64,000 nucleotides of DNA from SVTX01 sp045653805 (GTDB taxonomy: Bacteria > Bacillota > Clostridia > Oscillospirales > CAG-272): positions 62,001-126,000 of the forward strand of contig JAZOMF010000075.1 in NCBI GenBank assembly GCA_045653805.1, in the 5' to 3' direction. The notes below the pieces were generated by a model. That model was not told the origin of the DNA. It did no database searches and saw only the letters and a program-made list of their open reading frames with translations. Below, piece after piece: positions 17,141 through 25,749 of the stretch. Both the position numbers and the translations under genes were made by a program. The number at the start of each line of letters is the position of its first letter. Position 1 is the first letter of the stretch.

Positions 17141-18040
17141 ATGGATATTGGAAAAAAGATCAAAAAGCTTCGCACCGAAAAGTTGATGACCCAGTCCGAG
17201 CTGACCGGAGGCGAAATAACAAGAAATATGCTCAGCCGAATCGAAAACGGCGCGGCTTTACCTTCACTTGGCACAGTAGTATACCTTGCTTCGAAACTTG
17301 GAGTGCCCGCAGGATACCTTTTGTCCGAGGGTGAGGAAGAATTCATCTATCATAAAACATCGGTTATGAAAAATATACGCAGAGCATATACCGACAAGCG
17401 ATATGAGCTCTGCCGAGACATTTGTCTTACGGAATTCGTCGAGTATGACGATGAGCTGGAGCTCATCGTCACCGATTGCTGTTTAGGCGTTGCTGAGGAA
17501 TATATTAAACAAGGCAAACTGCGTTTAGCCCGTCAATATCTCGATGAGGCCGTGCGTCACTCTAAAAGTACTATGTTTGACACAACAACCCAGCAAAACA
17601 GTATAAAAATTATGTTTGGACTGCTTAAGGATATTTCTCCTGCGCTTGATTCGAATGAAATAGATGCTGACGTAAATGGCGAAATCGCTCATCCCGCTGT
17701 ATTCAATAACATTTTTTGCAAATATATTGCGGTAATTTTAGATATTAATAAATATGAGTTTTTTGATGTTGACATCGATAACTCCTCATTAACCGACCAC
17801 GACCAGCTTCTCATTCTTCATTTGCGCGCAAGATGGCTTATGAGTCACAAAAAATTTGACTCTGCGTTGGGCGTATTAAAAAGCGTAGTTGATTCAGAAA
17901 CCGTTCCCAACAGATTGCTCCTATATCTGTCTTGCTCCGACATGGAGGTGTGTTGTAGGGAAACCGACGACTACAAGGGAGCGTACGAAGCATCCTTAGA
18001 CAAGCTTGACTTGCTTGAACACATGCTTGCAGAGGAATAA
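17141..18040 (+). CDS. XRE-type HTH regulator with helical repeat C-terminus
   Basis: A 299-residue DNA-binding protein. The helix-turn-helix (residues 3-60) contains IKKLRTEKLMTQSELTGG and ITRNMLSRIENGAALPSL, the Cro/C1-type pattern. The rest is alpha-helical with TPR-like spacing, for example RRAYTDKRYELCRDICL near 78-94 and repeated LRLARQYLDEAV and HKKFDSALGVLK helices. The layout resembles peptide-sensing RRNPP regulators, but the ligand is unknown and no signalling peptide gene was identified. It is followed after 18 bases by a small lipoprotein gene, probably co-transcribed. Confidence 0.75.
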   Translation: MDIGKKIKKLRTEKLMTQSELTGGEITRNMLSRIENGAALPSLGTVVYLASKLGVPAGYLLSEGEEEFIYHKTSVMKNIRRAYTDKRYELCRDICLTEFVEYDDELELIVTDCCLGVAEEYIKQGKLRLARQYLDEAVRHSKSTMFDTTTQQNSIKIMFGLLKDISPALDSNEIDADVNGEIAHPAVFNNIFCKYIAVILDINKYEFFDVDIDNSSLTDHDQLLILHLRARWLMSHKKFDSALGVLKSVVDSETVPNRLLLYLSCSDMEVCCRETDDYKGAYEASLDKLDLLEHMLAEE

Positions 18041-18058
18041 TTTACGAAAGGGATATTC

Positions 18059-18472
18059 ATGAGACACTTTATAAAAATACTTTCATTGATATTGTCCGTT
18101 GTTTTCCTTATAACGATGTGCTCGTGTTCACTTTTTACATATGACACCTCGCGTTTCGACGGCGGCGATACTCTCAGCGATGAACTTTTATCAAAGATTG
18201 AAAACGACCTGCGCAACGAAACACAAACAAGCGAAACAACAAATGATTCCAAAGCAACAGAAGATATCCATTCCGATTTATCGGTTGAGTCTGAATCCCG
18301 GGACAACAAGGATGGCGATACTACCGTATACTGGACAAGCGGAGGATCGGTCTGGCATACCAGCCGCGAGTGCTCTTACATTAAAAACTCCAAAAATATA
18401 TTGTCCGGAACCGTAGACGAAGCAATATCCAGCGGAAAAAAGCAATTATGCTCAAGTTGTCAAAAGCATTAA
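18059..18472 (+). CDS. Small lipoprotein with Cys-rich C-terminal motif
   Basis: A 137-residue predicted lipoprotein. The signal peptide ends at ITMCSC (Cys near 21-23). A Ser/Thr/Asp-rich spacer follows. The C-terminal motif (about 95-137) runs VYWTSGGSVWHTSRECSYIKN and ends LCSSC. The pattern Y-x-S/T-x-x-G-x-x-x-H-x-x-x-x-C-x-x-[LI] then a terminal C-x-x-C is a short predicted metal-binding module found at the C-termini of some secreted nucleases and surface proteins. No enzyme domain is present. It sits directly behind the HTH/TPR regulator, and GAAAGGG precedes the ATG. Confidence 0.65.
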   Translation: MRHFIKILSLILSVVFLITMCSCSLFTYDTSRFDGGDTLSDELLSKIENDLRNETQTSETTNDSKATEDIHSDLSVESESRDNKDGDTTVYWTSGGSVWHTSRECSYIKNSKNILSGTVDEAISSGKKQLCSSCQKH

Positions 18473-18549
18473 AAACAAATCCACTCTGCATTTTAGCCAA
18501 AAACAGTCACAAATAAATGTAAAATATAAACAAAAATCAAAAACCAACT

Positions 18550-18573
18550 AAAATTTATTGTAAAATTTATTGC
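18550..18573 (+). repeat. Two tandem 12-bp repeats upstream of the mgsA promoter
   Basis: AAAATTTATTGT (18550-18561) is followed directly by AAAATTTATTGC (18562-18573). They end 7 bases before the -35 box, a location suitable for an activator site or UP-element-like function. AT-rich chance repetition is possible. Confidence 0.4.
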
Positions 18574-18580
18574 AAGATGA

Positions 18581-18609
18581 TTGACAAAAATTTGTTTTTG
18601 TGATATAAT
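18581..18609 (+). promoter_or_regulatory. Consensus promoter for mgsA
   Basis: TTGACA (18581-18586), 17-bp spacer, TGA-extended TATAAT (18604-18609): a full SigA consensus. It leaves a leader of about 110 bases before the ATG at 18726. Confidence 0.85.
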
Positions 18610-18725
18610 ATTTTCGTTAGGATTAATTTGGTGTATTGGGTTCTTTTTTATCATTTAGAACGATCGACAATTTGATTTTTACGATTGATCCTATCATAAG
18701 CCAAAACAAAAATGGAGGGGTTCAA

Positions 18726-19163
18726 ATGGAAATAGCTATTATAGCACATGACATGAAGAAAGAGCTTATCACTCAGTTTTGTATTGCATACTGCGGTATT
18801 CTCAGCAAGCACAACAACTGCCCTACCGGAATCACCGCTAAATATATAACCGAAGCAACCGGTCACAAGATTGAAAAAATGCTTACCGGTGAGCAGGGCG
18901 GAGAACAGCAGATCGCTTCAAGAATAGCGTACAACGAAATAGACGTTCTCATCTATTTCCGCGATACCCGTCCTTCCTCTGATATGTATTCCGAGCACGA
19001 CAAGATAGAGAAGGAGCTTCTCCTCGCTTGTGACCGCTACAATATCCCCGTTGCAACCAACATCGCAACCGCAGAGGTCATTATTATGGCACTCGACCGC
19101 GGTGACCTCGATTGGAGAGAGGTAGTTAACCCCACCTCCGCATACAATCGTTCCCGCAGATAA
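18726..19163 (+). CDS. mgsA: Methylglyoxal synthase
   Basis: A 145-residue MgsA that converts dihydroxyacetone phosphate to methylglyoxal and phosphate, an overflow bypass of lower glycolysis. The N-terminus MEIAIIAHDMKKELITQFC, the segment LSKHNNCPTGITAKYI, and the phosphate-binding GEQGGEQQIASRI are family hallmarks. VLIYFRDTRPSSDMYSEHD carries the catalytic-site Asp region. I choose the ATG at 18726, preceded by GGAGGGG, over an upstream in-frame extension to 18636 that has no family match. The T-box leader of thrS begins right after its stop; the two may be partly co-transcribed. Confidence 0.95.
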   Translation: MEIAIIAHDMKKELITQFCIAYCGILSKHNNCPTGITAKYITEATGHKIEKMLTGEQGGEQQIASRIAYNEIDVLIYFRDTRPSSDMYSEHDKIEKELLLACDRYNIPVATNIATAEVIIMALDRGDLDWREVVNPTSAYNRSRR

Positions 19164-19172
19164 AATACCGAA

Positions 19173-19350
19173 AGACACGTCCTATAATATCAAGCGTACA
19201 CAGAGAGAAAACGGATTGCTGAGAGTTTTTTGCGCAGTGCTATAGGGTACCACTTTTGTGTCCAATTTAATAAAAATGAGTTAAAAGCTCGGGTGGAACC
19301 GTGCATATGCACCCCGAACACAGTTTTTTGTGTTCGGGGTTTATTTTTTT
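19173..19350 (+). promoter_or_regulatory. T-box riboswitch controlling thrS
   Basis: The T-box core is AGCTCGGGTGGAACCGTG (19286-19303). Stem I base pairs are visible as GACAC (19173-19177) with GTGTC (19258-19262), and CCTATA (19181-19186) with TATAGG (19241-19246). The 3' strand between them holds the triplet ACC (19249-19251), a threonine codon, in the specifier position. A terminator hairpin ACCCCGAACAC / GTGTTCGGGGT (19311-19340) runs into T residues. Uncharged tRNA-Thr should favour the antiterminator. No separate promoter between mgsA and the leader is obvious. Confidence 0.9.
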
Positions 19351-19389
19351 AGTTAAAAATATATTCAACATAAAGGAAAAGGTAAAAAC

Positions 19390-21330
19390 ATGAAAATTAA
19401 TTTTGGTTCTCAGATTTTCGAATCCGACGCCCCTGTGACGGTATACGATGCAGCTAAAGAAGCATTCGGAATGGTAGAGAGAAGTGTTATCGCCGCAACT
19501 GTTAACGGCGAGACCGTTGCCCTCAACTATTCTATCGCGGCTGATGCTGACGTTGACCTCCTCACCTTCGCAGACAAGGCAGGCGCACACGTATTCAGAC
19601 ACACCGCATCCCACATACTCGCACAGGCGGTAAAGAGACTTTACCCCCAGACCAAGCTCACCATCGGACCCGCTATCGATGACGGGTTCTATTACGACTT
19701 CGACAGCGAAGTACCCTTTACCCCCGAAGTTCTCAAGACACTTGAGGGAGAGATGAAGAAGATCGTTAAGGAAAACCTTAAGATCGAGCGTTTTGAGCTT
19801 CCCAGAGCTGAGGCAATTGCATTTATGCAGGAAAAGGACGAGCCTTACAAGGTTCAGCTTATCGAGGAGCTTCCCGAGGATGCTGTTATCAGCTTCTACC
19901 GTCAGGGCGAGTTCACAGACCTTTGCGCAGGTCCTCACCTCTTTGCAACCGGTGCGGTAAAGGCATTCAAACTTACTCAGTGCACAGGTGCTTATTGGAA
20001 GGGCGACCAGAACAACAAGCAGCTCCAGAGAATCTACGGTCTTGCATTCCCCTCCAAGGACGAGCTAAATGCATACGTTACCATGCTTGAAGAGGCAAGA
20101 AAGCGCGACCATAACAAGGTTGGACGTGAACTTGAATACTTCACCACCGTTGACGCTATCGGTCAGGGTCTCCCCGTCCTTATGCCTAAGGGTGCAAGAG
20201 TTATTCAGACTCTCCAGCGTTGGATCGAGGACGAGGAACAGAGAAGAGGCTACCAGCTCACCAAGACTCCCCTTATGGCAAAGAGAGATCTTTATAAGAT
20301 CTCCGGTCACTGGGATCACTATAGAGATGGTATGTTTATTTTCGGCGATGCAGATGATGAAAACAAAGAATGCTTCGCTCTCCGTCCTATGACCTGCCCC
20401 TTCCAGTATCAGGTATTCCTCAACAAAAAGCGCTCGTATAGAGACCTTCCCATGAGACTTGGCGAGACCTCCACACTCTTCAGAAACGAGGAGAGCGGAG
20501 AGATGCACGGTCTTATCCGTGTTCGTCAGTTCACCATTTCCGAGGGTCACCTCATTCTTCGTCCTGAGCAGCTTGCAGATGAGTTCAAGGGCTGTCTTGA
20601 CCTTGCTCTCCATTGCCTCGAAACTCTCGGACTTCTTGAGGATTGCACCTTCCGTTTCTCTCAGTGGGATCCCAAGCGTACCGACAAGTATGAGGGAACT
20701 GCAGAGCAGTGGGATGAGGCACAGAGCATTATGGAAAAGCTTCTTGACGAAAACCTCGGCAAGGGCAACTACGTTATCGGCATAGACGAGGCGGCGTTCT
20801 ACGGTCCTAAGCTCGACATCCAGATGAAGAACGTATTCGGTAAGGAGGACACTATCGTTACCATTCAGGTTGACATGCTCCTTGCAAAGAAGTTTGGTAT
20901 GGAATACGTTGATTCCGACAACACCATGAAGACTCCTTATATCATACACCGTACCTCTATGGGCTGCTACGAAAGAACTCTCGCGCTCCTTCTTGAGAAG
21001 TATGCAGGCGCACTTCCTACCTGGATGGCTCCCGTTCAAGTCAGAATGCTACCCATCGGCGACGAGCAGGTTGAATACTGCGAGAATATTGCAAATAGAC
21101 TCACCGCTCTCGGTATTCGTTGCGAGGTAGATAAGAGAAACGAGACTATCGGATACAAGCTCCGTAACGCTCAGCTCGAAAAGCTCCCCTACATGATCGT
21201 TGTAGGTGCAAAAGAGGTTGATAGCAACACAGTCGCAGTTCGTTCCAGAAAAGAGGGCGAAAAGGGTGCTATGAGTGTCGATCAGTTCATCAGCGAGCTT
21301 CTCCTTGAAATTGCAGAGAAGAGAAGATAA
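19390..21330 (+). CDS. thrS: Threonyl-tRNA synthetase
   Basis: A 646-residue class II synthetase that charges tRNA-Thr. The order is an N-terminal TGS domain (1-62), the editing/SAD domain with HTASHILAQAVKRL (about 72-85), the catalytic core with MTCPFQYQVF and RFSQWDPKRTDKYEG, and the anticodon-binding domain (about 540-646) with VRMLPIGDEQVEYCENI. All motifs are intact and length is normal. It is regulated by the T-box leader immediately upstream and ends at the terminator at 21341. Confidence 0.98.
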   Translation: MKINFGSQIFESDAPVTVYDAAKEAFGMVERSVIAATVNGETVALNYSIAADADVDLLTFADKAGAHVFRHTASHILAQAVKRLYPQTKLTIGPAIDDGFYYDFDSEVPFTPEVLKTLEGEMKKIVKENLKIERFELPRAEAIAFMQEKDEPYKVQLIEELPEDAVISFYRQGEFTDLCAGPHLFATGAVKAFKLTQCTGAYWKGDQNNKQLQRIYGLAFPSKDELNAYVTMLEEARKRDHNKVGRELEYFTTVDAIGQGLPVLMPKGARVIQTLQRWIEDEEQRRGYQLTKTPLMAKRDLYKISGHWDHYRDGMFIFGDADDENKECFALRPMTCPFQYQVFLNKKRSYRDLPMRLGETSTLFRNEESGEMHGLIRVRQFTISEGHLILRPEQLADEFKGCLDLALHCLETLGLLEDCTFRFSQWDPKRTDKYEGTAEQWDEAQSIMEKLLDENLGKGNYVIGIDEAAFYGPKLDIQMKNVFGKEDTIVTIQVDMLLAKKFGMEYVDSDNTMKTPYIIHRTSMGCYERTLALLLEKYAGALPTWMAPVQVRMLPIGDEQVEYCENIANRLTALGIRCEVDKRNETIGYKLRNAQLEKLPYMIVVGAKEVDSNTVAVRSRKEGEKGAMSVDQFISELLLEIAEKRR

Positions 21331-21340
21331 TATATTGGAT

Positions 21341-21376
21341 TTCGAAAAATGACCGCTTCTGCGGTCATTTTTCGAA
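21341..21376 (+). terminator. thrS terminator
   Basis: Perfect 16-bp stem TTCGAAAAATGACCGC / GCGGTCATTTTTCGAA with a TTCT loop. Confidence 0.85.
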
Positions 21377-21468
21377 TTTAGGTGAGATATATCATCTGGG
21401 ATCATAGTCAATTTTAATATAATTTTATAAAAAATATAATAATATATAAAATATTTACAAAAAAGGTG

Positions 21469-21497
21469 TTTACAAATCACAAAAAAAGTAGTAAAAT
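21469..21497 (+). promoter_or_regulatory. Promoter for the pyrH-to-polC block
   Basis: -35 TTTACA (21469-21474), 17-bp spacer, -10 TAAAAT (21492-21497), 34 bases before the pyrH ATG. Confidence 0.7.
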
Positions 21498-21530
21498 ATT
21501 TGGTAGAATTTATACATTGGGGGAATAGCG

Positions 21531-22247
21531 ATGTCTAAACCTATTTATAACCGTATTTTAGTTAAAATTTCAGGCGAAGCTCTTAAAAACGGATGCGAGA
21601 CCGACATTCTCGATTTTGATTTTGTTGACAAGGTTGTCGACTCCATCGATAAGTGCCTCAAGGCAGGCGTGCAAGTTGCCATCATTGTTGGCGCAGGCAA
21701 CATCTGGCGCGGTGCAAGAAAGGGCGTTGGCATGAACAGAGCAAGAGCAGACCATATGGGTATGCTGGCAACTGTTATCAATTCCTTGGCTCTCCAGGAT
21801 GCATTCATTCGACACGGAATTGATGCAAAGGTGCTTTCCTCTGTTGAAATGAACACATTTGCAGATTTCTACACCCAGAGAGATGCTGATAGATATCTCT
21901 CCGAAGGAAAGGTAGTTATCTTCGGGGGTGGACTTGGTGCTCCTTATTTCTCGACCGATACCCCCGCAGTGGTTCGTGCCGCAGAGATCGGTGCAGACAT
22001 CGTACTCATGGCAAAGAATATAGACGGTCTTTATACCGCGGACCCCAAAAAGGATCCTACTGCCACCCGATACGATGACGTAACATACGCAGAGATCCTT
22101 GATAAGGATCTTAAGGCATTCGATCTTACCGCCGTTTCCTTCTGCAATGAAAACGATATCGATTGCTATGCCTTTGCACTCTCCGACCCCGAGAACATCT
22201 ATCGTGCGGTCATGGGTAACACCACAGGAACAAAAATGCACAAATAA
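21531..22247 (+). CDS. pyrH: UMP kinase
   Basis: A 238-residue amino acid kinase-fold UMP kinase (UMP to UDP). The N-terminal ILVKISGEAL, the substrate segment GAGNIWRGARKGVGMNRARAD, the HMGMLATVINSLALQDAF segment and the ATP-site ILMAKN/DGLYTADPKKD regions are characteristic. Length is standard. The ATG follows GGGGGAAT. It is first gene of the conserved Firmicutes block pyrH-frr-uppS-cdsA-dxr-rseP-ispG-polC, without tsf or rpsB upstream here. Confidence 0.97.
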   Translation: MSKPIYNRILVKISGEALKNGCETDILDFDFVDKVVDSIDKCLKAGVQVAIIVGAGNIWRGARKGVGMNRARADHMGMLATVINSLALQDAFIRHGIDAKVLSSVEMNTFADFYTQRDADRYLSEGKVVIFGGGLGAPYFSTDTPAVVRAAEIGADIVLMAKNIDGLYTADPKKDPTATRYDDVTYAEILDKDLKAFDLTAVSFCNENDIDCYAFALSDPENIYRAVMGNTTGTKMHK

Positions 22248-22282
22248 TAAATTAACCTTATACATAGAAAGGATTTATATTT

Positions 22283-22837
22283 ATGAACTATAACACTAAA
22301 GAACTTGAAACAAAAATGCAGAAATCCATCGCTTCTTACGAGTCTAACCTCGCTTCCATCCGTGCAAGCCAGGCTAATCCCGCAGTGCTCGCTCGCGTAA
22401 CCTTTGACTACTGGGGCTCTCCCGCAGAGATCACCGCAATGGCTAACGTAAGAGTTGCTGATGCAAAGACCCTTGAGATCATCCCCTACGATGCAAGCAC
22501 CCTCAAGGCTATGGAAAAGGCTATCCAGACCTCCGACATTGGTATAAACCCCTCTAACGACGGTAAGATCATCCGTCTTGTATTCCCCCAGCTTACCGAG
22601 GAGAGACGTAAAGAGCTGGCAAAGCAGGTGCAGAAGATGGGCGAGGAGGCTAAGGTTGCAGTAAGAAACCTCAGAAGAGCCGCTAACGACGATATCAAGA
22701 AGCAGAAGAAGGACGGCCTTCTTACCGAGGATGACGTTAAAAACGCGGAAAAGGCCGTTCAGGATCTCACCGACAAATATATCAAGAATATTGAAACCAT
22801 TACAACCGCTAAGGAAAAGGACATCATGAAGGTTTGA
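22283..22837 (+). CDS. frr: Ribosome recycling factor
   Basis: A 184-residue RRF that, with EF-G, splits post-termination ribosomes. Hallmarks are the N-terminal SIRASQANPAVLARV, the YWGSPAEITAMANVRV beta segment, and the C-terminal helices with VRNLRRAANDDIKKQKKDG. Complete. GAAAGGA lies before the ATG. It is 35 bases after pyrH. Confidence 0.97.
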   Translation: MNYNTKELETKMQKSIASYESNLASIRASQANPAVLARVTFDYWGSPAEITAMANVRVADAKTLEIIPYDASTLKAMEKAIQTSDIGINPSNDGKIIRLVFPQLTEERRKELAKQVQKMGEEAKVAVRNLRRAANDDIKKQKKDGLLTEDDVKNAEKAVQDLTDKYIKNIETITTAKEKDIMKV

Positions 22838-22852
22838 TCCTGCGGATCAGTA

Positions 22853-22882
22853 TTAAAGCGGAAGGGAATGCTTCCGCTTTAA
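22853..22882 (+). terminator. Hairpin between frr and uppS
   Basis: 12-bp stem TTAAAGCGGAAG / CTTCCGCTTTAA (22853-22864, 22871-22882) lacking a strong T-run. It may be a partial terminator or an RNA-processing/stability element that reduces expression of the downstream lipid genes. Confidence 0.5.
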
Positions 22883-22927
22883 TTGCAGTTTGATAAACTC
22901 TAAATTCGGAATTTTGGACGGAGTATT

Positions 22928-23656
22928 ATGAGCAAAGAGATTTATAAGGTCGATGAAAGACTGAAGCATATAGCCTTCATTATGGACGGAAACGGCAGAT
23001 GGGCGACCTCCAGAGGACTCCCCAGAGAGGAAGGACATAAGATAGGAGTTAAGTCTTTTATCAACGTAGTGGAATATTGCCGAAAGATAGGAATAGAATA
23101 TATTACAGTCTATGCTTTCTCTACCGAAAACTGGAAGCGGCCTAAAAAAGAGGTCGATGCCATTATGGCTCTCCTTGAGCAGTATCTCGACAACTTTTTC
23201 TCTGATGAGAAAGCAGAGGGAATTGGCAGAGTTAAGTTTATAGGAGATACCAGCGTTCTGAATTTCTCGCTGAAAGCAAAGATCAAGACTATCGAAAAGC
23301 TTACCGAACACCGAAGCGGTGTTTTAAACGTAGCAGTCAACTACGGATCTCGCCTTGAAATCACAAACGCGGTCAATAAGCTCATTGCAGAAGGCAAGAA
23401 GGAAGTCACTCCCGATGATATAAACTCTGCACTTTATACAGGAAAATGTCCCGACCCCGACCTTATCGTAAGAACGGGAGGTGACCTTAGAATATCAAAC
23501 TTCTTGCTTTGGCAAGCGGCATATTCGGAGCTTTATTTTGCAGATACTCTTTGGCCCGACTTTGGTCCGGAGGAGATCGACCGTGCCATTACCGAATTTT
23601 ATTCCAGAAAACGCCGCTTTGGCGGACTTGACAAAAACACCAATAAAAAGGACTAA
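22928..23656 (+). CDS. uppS: Isoprenyl transferase (undecaprenyl diphosphate synthase)
   Basis: A 242-residue cis-prenyltransferase that makes the undecaprenyl carrier for cell wall synthesis. The catalytic segment HIAFIMDGNGRWATSRG (about residues 14-30) contains the essential Asp. LSTENW-like AFSTENWKRP and C-terminal RTGGDLRISNFLLWQAAYSE are signature motifs. Length is normal. GGAG lies seven bases before the ATG. Confidence 0.96.
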   Translation: MSKEIYKVDERLKHIAFIMDGNGRWATSRGLPREEGHKIGVKSFINVVEYCRKIGIEYITVYAFSTENWKRPKKEVDAIMALLEQYLDNFFSDEKAEGIGRVKFIGDTSVLNFSLKAKIKTIEKLTEHRSGVLNVAVNYGSRLEITNAVNKLIAEGKKEVTPDDINSALYTGKCPDPDLIVRTGGDLRISNFLLWQAAYSELYFADTLWPDFGPEEIDRAITEFYSRKRRFGGLDKNTNKKD

Positions 23657-23661
23657 ACGAC

Positions 23662-24537
23662 ATGCTTATAAGAATTATTACTGCTATAGTTGCACTTTGC
23701 GTATTTATTCCTATGGTGATATTCAGCCACACTTGGGTATCTGCCGCATTGATAGGCGTTTGCATCATAATTGCAGTTTTTGAATCAATACGTTGTATTG
23801 GACAAAAGAAAAACTTTTTCCTCACAATACCGCTCTGCGCAGCAAGTATGATAATGCCTCTGTACACCAGATATGCCACTCATACCGACAATCCCCAAAG
23901 TACATTTACCGTTGGTGCTATCGTTTGCATTCTTGTAACTCTATACGTTTTCTCGGTTGCGGTTTTCGCAAACAAGACGCTTAATATAGCAGATGCCGGA
24001 CTGCTCATTGCAATGTTTATATTTGCAAATTCCGGTTTTACCGCTTTGATCTACATTAGAAATGCTGCTGCTAACGGACAATATCTTGTTTTCTTGCCCT
24101 TTATGGTGGCTTGGATAACTGACTCCTTTGCATACTTCACAGGTAGATTTTTTGGAAAGCACAAGCTTATCCCTGCGGTCAGTCCCAAGAAAACCATTGA
24201 GGGCGCGATCGGAGGAACGATTGGTGGTGCCATCACTGTTATTCTTTTCGCCTTTGTAGTTTCGACCTTCTTCAAGCCGGAAGGAGGAGAGGGTGTAATA
24301 CAGGCTAACTATTTAGCATTTGCAATATTTGGAATTTTTATTCCCATATTTGGACAGATAGGCGACCTTATGTTGTCTGTAATTAAGAGAAATTACGGCA
24401 TCAAGGACTACGGAAAATTCTTCCCCGGTCATGGAGGTATGCTTGACAGATTCGACTCTGCTCTGGCAAACTGCTTAATCCTCGCTATTGTTTGCACCTG
24501 CCCCTATTTTGATCTTCTTCCCACAATTATAAGCTAA
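23662..24537 (+). CDS. cdsA: Phosphatidate cytidylyltransferase
   Basis: A 291-residue multi-pass membrane enzyme that forms CDP-diacylglycerol from CTP and phosphatidate, the branch point of phospholipid synthesis. About eight hydrophobic segments are visible. The CDP-alcohol signature region DYGKFFPGHGGMLDRFDSALA near the C-terminus and FGKHKLIPAVSPKKTIEG in the middle are diagnostic. It starts 5 bases after uppS; AAGGA precedes the ATG. Confidence 0.95.
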   Translation: MLIRIITAIVALCVFIPMVIFSHTWVSAALIGVCIIIAVFESIRCIGQKKNFFLTIPLCAASMIMPLYTRYATHTDNPQSTFTVGAIVCILVTLYVFSVAVFANKTLNIADAGLLIAMFIFANSGFTALIYIRNAAANGQYLVFLPFMVAWITDSFAYFTGRFFGKHKLIPAVSPKKTIEGAIGGTIGGAITVILFAFVVSTFFKPEGGEGVIQANYLAFAIFGIFIPIFGQIGDLMLSVIKRNYGIKDYGKFFPGHGGMLDRFDSALANCLILAIVCTCPYFDLLPTIIS

Positions 24538-24549
24538 GGATGAATACAA

Positions 24550-25749
24550 ATGAAAGATAACAAACCCTCAATGATCGTTCTCGGATCTACCGGTTCGGTC
24601 GGAGAGCAGGCTATCGACGTAGCAAAAAAGTTTAACGTAAAGGTAGATGCGCTTTCGGCACACAAAAACTCCAAGAGAGTAGAGGCGCAGGCTCGCTTAT
24701 TTGGCGTCAAGGCCTGCGCTATGAGTGACGTCGATGCCGCAAATGACCTTAAAGAAAGACTTAAAGACACAAATATCAAGGTTTATGGCGGCACAGAAGG
24801 CATCTGCGAAATGATTGCCGAAACCAATGGAGAAAGCGAGAGCGGTCAAGTAGTTGAAAACTCAATACTTGGCGAAGCAGGACTCAAGCCCACCCTGGCA
24901 ACTCTTCACGCTAAAAAGAAGCTGGCACTTGCAAATAAGGAATCCCTCGTTGTAGGCGGCGAAATCGTAATGGATGCGGCACGCGAGAGCGGAAATGAAA
25001 TACTTCCCGTTGACAGTGAGCATTGCGCAATATTCCAGTGCCTCCGCTCGGGTAAAAAGAGCGAGATAAAAAATTTAATACTTACCGCTTCTGGAGGGCC
25101 TTTCTTTGGCTATAATAAAGAGCAGTTAAAGACTGCAACTCTTGATTCGGCTTTAGCACACCCCACCTGGTCTATGGGTGCAAAAATAACCGTTGACAGT
25201 GCAACGCTTATGAATAAGGGCTTTGAGGTTATTGAGGCGGTGCACTTATTTGGCGTAAAACCCGAGCAGATCAAGGTAGTAGTGCATAGAGAAAGCATTA
25301 TTCACTCTGCGGTTGAGTTTGTAGACAATAGTATTATCGCGCAGATGTCAGTACCCGATATGAGACACTGTGTTCAATACGCACTCACCCATCCCGAAAG
25401 AGGAGAAGCGACAACAGAAGAGCTTGACCTTTTCTCGACAGGACAGCTCACGTTCAAAAAGCCTGATCCCGACACCTTTGTACTTCTCGCAAAGGCATTC
25501 GAGGCTATCGCGCTTGGCGGTGCAGTTCCTGCTACGCTCAACGCAGCAAACGAGGAGGCGGTTGCGGCATTCCTTGAAAAGAAGATCGGTTTTTACGATA
25601 TTTTCGAAATCGTTTGCTCGGTAGTAGACTCCATGAACGAATGTAAAAATGCTCGAAAGCTTGATGATATACTTGCAGCCGCAAACCGCGCAAGAGTTCT
25701 TACACAGGAGAGAATCGCTCTCATAGATAATTTTTCACGGAGAATTTAA
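24550..25749 (+). CDS. dxr: 1-deoxy-D-xylulose 5-phosphate reductoisomerase
   Basis: A 399-residue enzyme of the non-mevalonate (MEP) isoprenoid pathway that forms MEP from DXP with NADPH. The N-terminal Rossmann motif VLGSTGSVGEQAIDV, the NKESLVVGGEIV segment, the metal-site LPVDSEHCAIFQCL, the flexible-loop TASGGPFFGY and LAHPTWSMGAKITVDSATLM are intact. The last base of its stop overlaps the rseP start. Two other MEP genes, ispG and ispE, are in the window. Confidence 0.97.
   Translation: MKDNKPSMIVLGSTGSVGEQAIDVAKKFNVKVDALSAHKNSKRVEAQARLFGVKACAMSDVDAANDLKERLKDTNIKVYGGTEGICEMIAETNGESESGQVVENSILGEAGLKPTLATLHAKKKLALANKESLVVGGEIVMDAARESGNEILPVDSEHCAIFQCLRSGKKSEIKNLILTASGGPFFGYNKEQLKTATLDSALAHPTWSMGAKITVDSATLMNKGFEVIEAVHLFGVKPEQIKVVVHRESIIHSAVEFVDNSIIAQMSVPDMRHCVQYALTHPERGEATTEELDLFSTGQLTFKKPDPDTFVLLAKAFEAIALGGAVPATLNAANEEAVAAFLEKKIGFYDIFEIVCSVVDSMNECKNARKLDDILAAANRARVLTQERIALIDNFSRRI

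Noticed and set aside
22853..22882. Full terminator between frr and uppS separating two operons
   Set aside because: Stem is strong but lacks a T-run, and no clear promoter follows before uppS; kept only as a hairpin.
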